DNA of 6,689 bases. It comes from Desulfobacterales bacterium. Lineage in GTDB: Bacteria > Desulfobacterota > Desulfobulbia > Desulfobulbales > BM004. The notes beneath the pieces are model-generated. The model was not told the origin of the DNA. It was given only the letters and a program-made list of their open reading frames with translations, and made no database searches. The stretch spans positions 1-6,689 of the forward strand of contig JAAXQI010000136.1 of assembly GCA_012974315.1 (NCBI GenBank). Direction: 5' to 3'. The stretch's first letter is position 1, and the number at the start of each line of letters is the position of its first letter. The position numbers and the translations under genes were made by a program. This document shows positions 1 through 5,224 of this stretch, in pieces.

Positions 1-14
1 TGTATAAGAGACAG
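1..14 (+). other. Tn5/Nextera mosaic-end adapter remnant (artefact)
   Basis: The first 14 bases, TGTATAAGAGACAG, are identical to the last 14 bases of the 19-base Tn5 mosaic end used in transposase-based sequencing libraries. The match lies exactly at the window edge, as expected for an untrimmed adapter at a contig end. It is most likely not part of the genome, and genomic sequence probably starts at base 15. A real Tn5-like end in this position is possible but much less likely, because no transposase or other transposon sequence follows. Confidence 0.9.
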
Positions 15-66
15 AGTATTAAGTGCTTTTGCAATATTTATATGTTGAATCCTAAGGAGGTTATAG

Positions 67-1812
67 ATGGCCAACCCTGAAGAAATGAAAATGTTGGCAA
101 CTGAATATATTCGAACAGGAGATCACAGCCATAGTGACTATTTTGGCCTGATAAAAAAATTAGTAAGCCTCAGGAACAGGTATGAGAGAGGGAGTCAGGA
201 GTTCAAAACCTGGCAGAAAGAAATTGATAGAATTTATGACCTTGTTCGTGATGAATTGATCAACAATCAGGCAAAGCCAACTACACCGGTAAAGTTTGGC
301 ACCTCCGGTTGGCGGGGAATTATCGGCAAGGATCTTACTGTAAAGTCGGTTAGCCAGGTGACACAGGCAATTGTTGCATTGTACCACGGGGTTGAGAGTA
401 ACCCTGAACTTGCAAATGGGCTGGGCGTTAAGACCCTGGAGGAAGCAAGGACGAGGGGATGTGTAGTAGGCTTTGATAACCGCTTTGGTGGAGAGTTGCT
501 TGCCCAGGCGGTTTGTGATGTCCTGACAGACAGTTCCATAATTGTACATTATGCCGGTGAGTCAACAACCGGTGTAATATCAGCAGCTCTTTTAGAAATT
601 GGTGCCGCCTTTTCCATCAACCTGACCCCGAGTCATAATCCTCTGGAATATGGGGGATATAAATTCAACGGCTCGGATGGAGGGCCTGCTTCCGACTTAA
701 TCACAAACAGGATTACTCAAGATGCACGGGAAATAATAGATCTTGGCAAGGAGTTGTTTCTTTCCCCGGATCAGTCCCTGGTAAGGGAATTTGATTCTTT
801 AGGGTCCTGGATAGACATGGTACGCAGGAATCAGGTGCATCACGCTCTGGATTATGACAGCATCATGAAACAATTTGCCGGGGACGAAGAGATCGTTCTT
901 GCTGTTGATTGTGTTCATGGTGCCAGCAGGCTGCATATAAATCGATTGATTAGAGACAATTCCAGTGAAACGTCTAATGACAGGATGCTTGTTCTGCGCG
1001 GAGAAAGCGATCCTACCTTTGGAGGCGTTGCGCCTGAACCCTCATCAACCAATATGAAGCCAGTTATGCACGTTCTTTCTAAAAGGTCTGAACCTTTAAA
1101 ACTTGGAGCAGTTATTGATCCGGACGGTGACAGGGTTAGGTTGACAGATGGTAAAGTGGAGATCGATATGAACTTATTCGGTGCCATGGCATATCATTTT
1201 CTGCACGAACATAAAGGACTGCACGGTATGGTGGCAAAAACAGTGGCCACCAGTAATTTTGCCAACAAATTGGCAGAGGATTTTGGGGAGGAGGTTTTTG
1301 AATCAAGGGTAGGCTTCAAAGAGTTCAAGCCGGTAATCGGTAAAGCTCTCGTCTGCTTTGAAGAGTCAGATGGCATAAGTTTAATCGGCCATACGCCCGA
1401 AAAGGATGCTTATATCGGTTTGCTCCTTGGACTTGATATGGTGATGACACTTCGTAAGAATCTGGGAGATTATCTGCTTGAGATTCAAAAAGAGCATGGA
1501 TATTATTTTCCTGCCAAGGATGGGGTGGTTGTAGGTAGTCAAGGTAAGGAACTGATGTCAGCACTTTCTCAACTGGAAAAATATTCTGAAGGATCAATTA
1601 TCAAAGTTGGAGATGAAGAAAGAACAATCACAAAGTTAATTGATATTGACGGCAGAAAAATGGTTCTGGATGATGGCAGTTGGCTGATGGTGAGACCCTC
1701 AGGGACAGAACCCAAAGTCAGGTTTTATGTTGAGGCACGGGATAAAGAGAAGCAGCTTGCTTTATTTGAAACTGCAAAAGGGATGTTGGCGGAGATTGGA
1801 CTGCTGAAATAA
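67..1812 (+). CDS. Phosphoglucomutase/phosphomannomutase family protein (alpha-D-phosphohexomutase)
   Basis: This cytoplasmic enzyme (581 aa) interconverts hexose 1- and 6-phosphates through a phosphoserine and Mg2+, linking glycolytic sugars to glycogen, cell-wall and polysaccharide precursors. All four family landmarks are visible: FGTSGWRG at residues 77-84 in domain 1; the catalytic loop TPSHNP with phosphoserine Ser189; the metal loop DPDGDR with Asp351, Asp353 and Asp355; the sugar-binding loop FEESDG at 431-436; and the phosphate-binding loop RPSGTEPK at 543-550 in the last domain. The TPSHNP loop fits phosphogluco-/phosphomannomutases better than phosphoglucosamine mutase (GlmM). About 70 residues precede the first motif and look helical and charged; this makes it longer than bacterial PMM/PGM proteins of about 450-480 aa, nearer the 550-580 aa type. 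The start is supported by AAGGAGG at 54-60, six bases upstream. Substrate preference (glucose or mannose) cannot be told from sequence, so no symbol is given. Confidence 0.93.
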   Translation: MANPEEMKMLATEYIRTGDHSHSDYFGLIKKLVSLRNRYERGSQEFKTWQKEIDRIYDLVRDELINNQAKPTTPVKFGTSGWRGIIGKDLTVKSVSQVTQAIVALYHGVESNPELANGLGVKTLEEARTRGCVVGFDNRFGGELLAQAVCDVLTDSSIIVHYAGESTTGVISAALLEIGAAFSINLTPSHNPLEYGGYKFNGSDGGPASDLITNRITQDAREIIDLGKELFLSPDQSLVREFDSLGSWIDMVRRNQVHHALDYDSIMKQFAGDEEIVLAVDCVHGASRLHINRLIRDNSSETSNDRMLVLRGESDPTFGGVAPEPSSTNMKPVMHVLSKRSEPLKLGAVIDPDGDRVRLTDGKVEIDMNLFGAMAYHFLHEHKGLHGMVAKTVATSNFANKLAEDFGEEVFESRVGFKEFKPVIGKALVCFEESDGISLIGHTPEKDAYIGLLLGLDMVMTLRKNLGDYLLEIQKEHGYYFPAKDGVVVGSQGKELMSALSQLEKYSEGSIIKVGDEERTITKLIDIDGRKMVLDDGSWLMVRPSGTEPKVRFYVEARDKEKQLALFETAKGMLAEIGLLK

Positions 1813-1937
1813 ATTGAAGATTTAAAAAGTTGAAAATTGAAGATTGTTAGAACACAAAATTGCTATTGATTGTCAGAGGATTGAAGGTTTTCTGCTAAAA
1901 AATTTTCATTCTTCAATTTTTCAAATCTTCAATTTTA
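1811..1937. repeat. AT-rich nested inverted-repeat element downstream of the mutase
   Basis: An exact 13-base inverted repeat, AAATTGAAGATTT at 1811-1823 and AAATCTTCAATTT at 1923-1935, encloses a second exact 11-base pair, AAAATTGAAGA at 1833-1843 and TCTTCAATTTT at 1910-1920. The left arm begins inside the TAA stop codon of the mutase. The TTGAA core occurs three times on the left arm and its complement three times on the right, so arms can pair in more than one register. A TA dinucleotide lies at each outer edge (1810-1811 and 1936-1937). It could be a small non-autonomous mobile repeat (MITE-like), or a structure that protects or ends the upstream mRNA. The stems are nearly all A/T and no clean T-run follows, so it is not a standard intrinsic terminator. 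Confidence 0.6.
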
Positions 1938-1945
1938 GTAATGAA

Positions 1946-1980
1946 TACATGTTGATTTTTACATGTCAAAAAATTAAGAT
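1946..1980 (+). promoter_or_regulatory. Candidate sigma-70 promoter of nifU-nifS-thyX with repeated ACATGT motif
   Basis: A -35-like TTGATT (1952-1957) and a -10-like TAAGAT (1975-1980) are separated by 17 bases; each matches four of six consensus positions. TACATGT occurs twice, at 1946-1952 and 1960-1966, 14 bases apart. The first copy touches the -35 box and the second lies in the spacer, a placement that would suit a repressor site. The sequence lies about 60 bases upstream of nifU. In AT-rich DNA such boxes arise by chance, and no known regulator is recognised, so this is a suggestion only. Confidence 0.35.
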
Positions 1981-2038
1981 GTGCCGTCAATCTATTAGAA
2001 CCTTTGTTACTTATTATTTTTAGGAGTTTTAGAGCGCT

Positions 2039-2878
2039 ATGTGGAATTATACAGATAAGGTTAAAGACCATTTTTTAAATCCCCGCAATGTGGGTGATAT
2101 TGAAGATGCAAGTGGTAAGGGCGAAGTGGGATCTCTGGCCTGCGGAGATGCTCTGACCCTTACTTTCAAGCTGGATGCTGAAGGCAGGATAGAAGATGCC
2201 AAGTTTAAGACTTTTGGCTGCGCCAGTGCAATTGCCTCTTCTTCTGCATTAACCGAGATGATTAAAGGTCTGACCGTGGAAGAGGCTGAAAAAATAACCA
2301 ATGAGGATATTGCTGAATATTTAGGAGGTCTCCCCAAGGAAAAGATGCATTGTTCGGTTATGGGGCGCGAGGCTTTGGAAGCTGCGGTTGCTAATTATAA
2401 AGGTGTGCCGATCCCGATGGCCCAGGGAGAGCTTGTCTGTGAGTGCTTTGGGGTAACCGATCTGGAAATCAGACGGGCAGTTCTGGAGAGCAACCTGAAG
2501 ACGGTTGAGGAGGTTACTAATTTTACCAAGGCGGGCGGTGGTTGCGGGAATTGCCACGAACGCATTGAAGAATTGATCATGGAGGTCCGCAAAGAAGCCA
2601 GGGATGAAGCCAAATCCGAGGAAGCTCCCAAGAGATTGACCAATATTCAGAAAATTAAAATGATTGAAGATGCCCTTGAGAGGGAAATACGGCCGGCACT
2701 GCGGAAAGATGGCGGTGATATTGAGCTTATTGATGTTGATGGTGATTTTGTTATGGTCTCTCTTCGTGGGGCTTGCGTGAGTTGCGCTGCCTCCCAGACA
2801 ACACTGAAGGAATATGTGGAGAAAAAACTGCGTGAACAGGTCCTTGATTCGTTGATCGTTGAGGAGGTTAAAACATGA
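2039..2878 (+). CDS. nifU: Fe-S cluster assembly scaffold NifU, three-domain form
   Basis: NifU receives sulfur from NifS, builds [2Fe-2S]/[4Fe-4S] clusters and passes them to apoproteins in the cytoplasm. The 279 residues hold the complete three-domain layout. An IscU-like N-terminal scaffold has Cys35 (with Asp37 in ACGD), Cys61 (TFGC) and Cys105. A central BFD-like [2Fe-2S] domain has Cys134-x-Cys136 and Cys169-x-x-Cys172. A C-terminal Nfu domain has the CVSC pair Cys246 and Cys249. Spacing of the first seven cysteines follows Azotobacter NifU with a small offset; the overall protein is about 30 residues shorter than that 312-aa protein, mostly in the linker before the Nfu domain. AGGAG at 2022-2026 is 12 bases from the ATG, a rather long gap. 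The stop overlaps the nifS start. With no nitrogenase gene in view, a general Fe-S assembly role is at least as likely as a nitrogen-fixation role. Confidence 0.95.
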   Translation: MWNYTDKVKDHFLNPRNVGDIEDASGKGEVGSLACGDALTLTFKLDAEGRIEDAKFKTFGCASAIASSSALTEMIKGLTVEEAEKITNEDIAEYLGGLPKEKMHCSVMGREALEAAVANYKGVPIPMAQGELVCECFGVTDLEIRRAVLESNLKTVEEVTNFTKAGGGCGNCHERIEELIMEVRKEARDEAKSEEAPKRLTNIQKIKMIEDALEREIRPALRKDGGDIELIDVDGDFVMVSLRGACVSCAASQTTLKEYVEKKLREQVLDSLIVEEVKT

Positions 2879-4095
2879 GCGATAAAGTGGTCTATATGGA
2901 CAACAATGCTACAACCAGAGTGGCTCCTGAAGTTCTGGAAGTTATGTTGCCCTATTTTTCTGATTTATACGGTAATCCATCGAGCATGCATACGTTTGGT
3001 GGGCAGGTTGAAATAGCGATCAGCGAAGCCCGGGAAAAAATTGCCAATCTTATAGGTGCATCTTCCGATGAAATAATTTTTACAAGTTGTGGAACGGAAA
3101 GTGATTCCACAGCAATTTTTTCAGCGCTTCAGGCTTATCCTGAAAAAAGACATATAGTCACAACGCGGGTTGAACATCCTGCTGTCAAGAATCTCTGTGA
3201 AAATATTGACAAGATCACCGGCCATAAGCACAAGGTGACCAGTCTTCCGGTAGATAGAGAGGGCATGCTCGACCTGCAGCGCTATGAAGAAAGTCTCACC
3301 GATGACACGGCTATCGTCAGTGTAATGTGGGCCAATAATGAGACCGGGGTGGTTTTTCCAGTAGCTGAAATGGCCGCTATAGCAAAAAGCAGGGGGATTC
3401 TTTTTCATACCGATGCGGTTCAGGCAGTGGGGAAAATCCCGATTGACTTAAATGTTACTTCTTCAGTGGATTTTTTATCAATATCAGGACATAAACTGCA
3501 CGCCTCAAAAGGTATAGGAGTTCTTTATGTTCGTCGTGGTACCCCGTATGCTCCATTTCTCATTGGAGGACATCAGGAACACGGTCGTAGGGGGGGCACC
3601 GAAAATGTAGCTTCCATTGTCGGTTTAGGAAAAGCCTGTGAATTGGCAGGTGAACGTATGGAAGAGGAGAACACCCGGGTCAAGGCTTTGCGTGATAAAC
3701 TGGAGAAAGGGCTTTTGGATTCCATTTCCCATTCCATGTTAAATGGTCATAAGACAGAGCGCATTCCCAACACAACAAGTGTCAGCTTTGAATCTGTCGA
3801 AGGCGAAGCCATTCTGTTGCATCTGGACAGGTTCGGCATCTGCGCCTCCTCAGGTTCGGCCTGTACTTCCGGTTCCCTTGAACCTTCACATGTTTTACGT
3901 GCCATGGGTGTGCCCTTCACAGCTGCACATGGTTCCATCCGTTTCAGCTTAAGCGTTTACAATGTCGAGGAAGAGGTCGATTATATCCTCGAAAAATTGC
4001 CGTCGATCATTCAAAATCTTCGGGATCTTTCACCGTTTTGGAAGGGAAATCATTCTGGAGCGGTAGGCAGCAGCCAGTGCAAGTGCAGTTGTTAA
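2875..4095 (+). CDS. nifS: Cysteine desulfurase NifS (IscS/NifS class I)
   Basis: This PLP-dependent enzyme (406 aa) converts L-cysteine to L-alanine and holds the sulfur as a persulfide for NifU. Visible active-site features are His101 (RVEHPAV), Asp180 and Gln183 (TDAVQ) for the cofactor, the PLP-binding Lys207 in SGHKLHASKG, and the catalytic Cys330 in the mobile loop SSGSACTSGSLEPSHVLRAM, which is the NifS/IscS (class I) form. The ATG overlaps the nifU stop as ATGA, and AGGAGG at 2862-2867 lies inside the end of nifU, so translation is probably coupled and the two partners made together. An oddity is the tail: after the conserved fold the protein ends in CKCSC (Cys402, Cys404, Cys406), three cysteines that the basic family fold does not need. 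Family and reaction are certain; whether it serves nitrogenase or general Fe-S proteins is not shown here. Confidence 0.95.
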   Translation: MSDKVVYMDNNATTRVAPEVLEVMLPYFSDLYGNPSSMHTFGGQVEIAISEAREKIANLIGASSDEIIFTSCGTESDSTAIFSALQAYPEKRHIVTTRVEHPAVKNLCENIDKITGHKHKVTSLPVDREGMLDLQRYEESLTDDTAIVSVMWANNETGVVFPVAEMAAIAKSRGILFHTDAVQAVGKIPIDLNVTSSVDFLSISGHKLHASKGIGVLYVRRGTPYAPFLIGGHQEHGRRGGTENVASIVGLGKACELAGERMEEENTRVKALRDKLEKGLLDSISHSMLNGHKTERIPNTTSVSFESVEGEAILLHLDRFGICASSGSACTSGSLEPSHVLRAMGVPFTAAHGSIRFSLSVYNVEEEVDYILEKLPSIIQNLRDLSPFWKGNHSGAVGSSQCKCSC

Positions 4096-4122
4096 TAACT
4101 CAACCGTATCAAGGGGAAATAG

Positions 4123-5076
4123 ATGAAAGTTGTTGCACCATATTTTGAAATCCTTGAAGACCTGGATGATCAGAGCCTGGCCGTAAGAATCGAAGTTTGT
4201 GGCCGCATTTGCTACAAGAGTGAAGATAAAATTACTCCTGAGTCAGCAGAGCCGTTTATCAGGAATATAATTAAGCACGGTCATAATTCAGTCACTGAAA
4301 TGGCGGTACTCACCTTAAAGATTCTTTATGACACGGAGTCTATGGCAATCCAGTTTTTTAATCTGATGCCAAAATTTTTGTTGGTGGACAGGGTCGAAAA
4401 GAAGGAACTTCTTGTAACAGGGAGTATCCGGGCATTCAGAGAGTTGTACAAGTCAAACTCCACTGTAAAAATGGTCAAGGCCATTACAGAGTATCTCAAC
4501 AGTTGTCATCCTCTTTTTTATGAAGACCTGATTCCTGCCAGAGGCCTTTTAAAACAGGAAGGTGTGCTGGTAGAGAAGGTGCCTTTGGAGACAGTAGAAT
4601 CTCTTTCTGCAGAACTTCTGGCCAAGCATCGTCATGTTGCGGTTCTCTTTGTGGTGAACCGTGCTATTACCCATGAGATAGTCAGGCACAGGCCTGTATC
4701 CTTCCTGCAGGAAAGCCAGAGGTATTGCAGATACAGTCAGGATAAATTCGGCAACGAGGTAACCTTCATCAAACCCATGTTTTTTGAGAAGGGTACAGAT
4801 GAGTATAGTTTGTGGGAAAAGGCAATGCAGGATACTGAAGAAATTTATCTCAAGCTGCTGGGCACATCTTCTCCTCAGGCTGCCAGAACTGTTCTGCCAA
4901 ACTCCTGTAAAACAGAATTGATAACTTTTGCCAATCTTCTTGAATGGCTTCATATCTTTAAATTGCGCACTTCAAAAGGGGCTGAGCCCTCCATGCGGGA
5001 AGTTATGATCCCGTTGCTGCACAGGTTCCAGGAAAAATATCCAACCATTTTTAACGGAATAGAGTTGAACGTATAG
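4123..5076 (+). CDS. thyX: Flavin-dependent thymidylate synthase ThyX, long form with internal insertion
   Basis: ThyX methylates dUMP to dTMP using methylene-tetrahydrofolate as carbon donor and FADH2/NAD(P)H as reductant, releasing tetrahydrofolate instead of dihydrofolate. The signature RHR-x7-S-x-R is exact: Arg188, His189, Arg190, then Ser198 and Arg200 (RHRPVSFLQESQR). The N-terminal part has CGRICYKSEDKIT and HGHNSVTE with His54 and Glu59. The C-terminal part has LPNSCKTEL at 258-266 and the helix ending KLRT near Arg282. At 317 aa it exceeds the usual 220-270 aa. The excess is about 105 residues between the strand after Glu59 (about residue 67) and the VVNRAITHEI strand-helix leading to the signature. 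Met60 stands where many members have His. AAGGGG at 4111-4116 precedes the ATG, 27 bases after nifS, so it is likely co-transcribed with nifUS. Family assignment is firm; the effect of the insertion is unknown. Confidence 0.93.
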   Translation: MKVVAPYFEILEDLDDQSLAVRIEVCGRICYKSEDKITPESAEPFIRNIIKHGHNSVTEMAVLTLKILYDTESMAIQFFNLMPKFLLVDRVEKKELLVTGSIRAFRELYKSNSTVKMVKAITEYLNSCHPLFYEDLIPARGLLKQEGVLVEKVPLETVESLSAELLAKHRHVAVLFVVNRAITHEIVRHRPVSFLQESQRYCRYSQDKFGNEVTFIKPMFFEKGTDEYSLWEKAMQDTEEIYLKLLGTSSPQAARTVLPNSCKTELITFANLLEWLHIFKLRTSKGAEPSMREVMIPLLHRFQEKYPTIFNGIELNV

Positions 5077-5224
5077 GTATTTCTACTTGCTTTTTGTCTC
5101 TATTGTTTGGTATTGATTTTCACACTGGTTTTTTTTTACAAGGTGTGGGCTGTTTTTATAGTTTTTTAAATTGAGTATTTATTTGTACTAATAAAAATCT
5201 TTGAGAAATTAAGGAGGGTATGAA
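5077..5224. other. AT-rich thyX-fhs intergenic region
   Basis: This 148-base gap probably separates two transcription units. It contains a weak stem, CACAC at 5121-5125 with GTGTG at 5143-5147 around a T-rich loop, followed by T-runs at 5152-5156 and 5162-5167; this could be a poor terminator for thyX. Possible promoter elements for fhs include TTGAGT at 5171-5176 and an extended -10-like TGTACTAAT at 5184-5192, but they are not properly spaced as a pair. No riboswitch or RNA gene is recognised. Confidence 0.4.
5211..5218 (+). promoter_or_regulatory. Ribosome binding site of fhs
   Basis: AAGGAGGG is a near-perfect Shine-Dalgarno sequence with six bases before the ATG at 5225. Another ATG at 5220 lies only one base after it and is out of frame with the ligase, so the site decides the start at 5225. 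Confidence 0.85.

Noticed and set aside
160..549. 129-aa and 90-aa open frames on the - strand near the start
   Set aside because: Both are antisense to the first domain of the mutase, whose motifs are intact; no independent support.
1937..1969. A - strand promoter with TTGACA (complement of 1964-1969)
   Set aside because: The -35 match is perfect, but the best -10 is poor (TATTCA at 16 bases) and it would only drive transcription antisense to the mutase; AT-rich chance match is more likely.
2039..4095. Part of a nitrogen-fixation cluster
   Set aside because: NifU and NifS are present, but no nitrogenase or cofactor gene is seen; three-domain NifU with NifS also serves as general Fe-S machinery in many anaerobes.
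4549..4953. 134-aa open frame on the - strand
   Set aside because: It is antisense to the ThyX signature region, has no convincing ribosome binding site or family motif, and is a shadow of thyX.
5121..5167. Rho-independent terminator after thyX
   Set aside because: The stem is only five to six pairs, the loop is long, and the T-runs do not follow the stem directly, so it is noted only within the intergenic entry.
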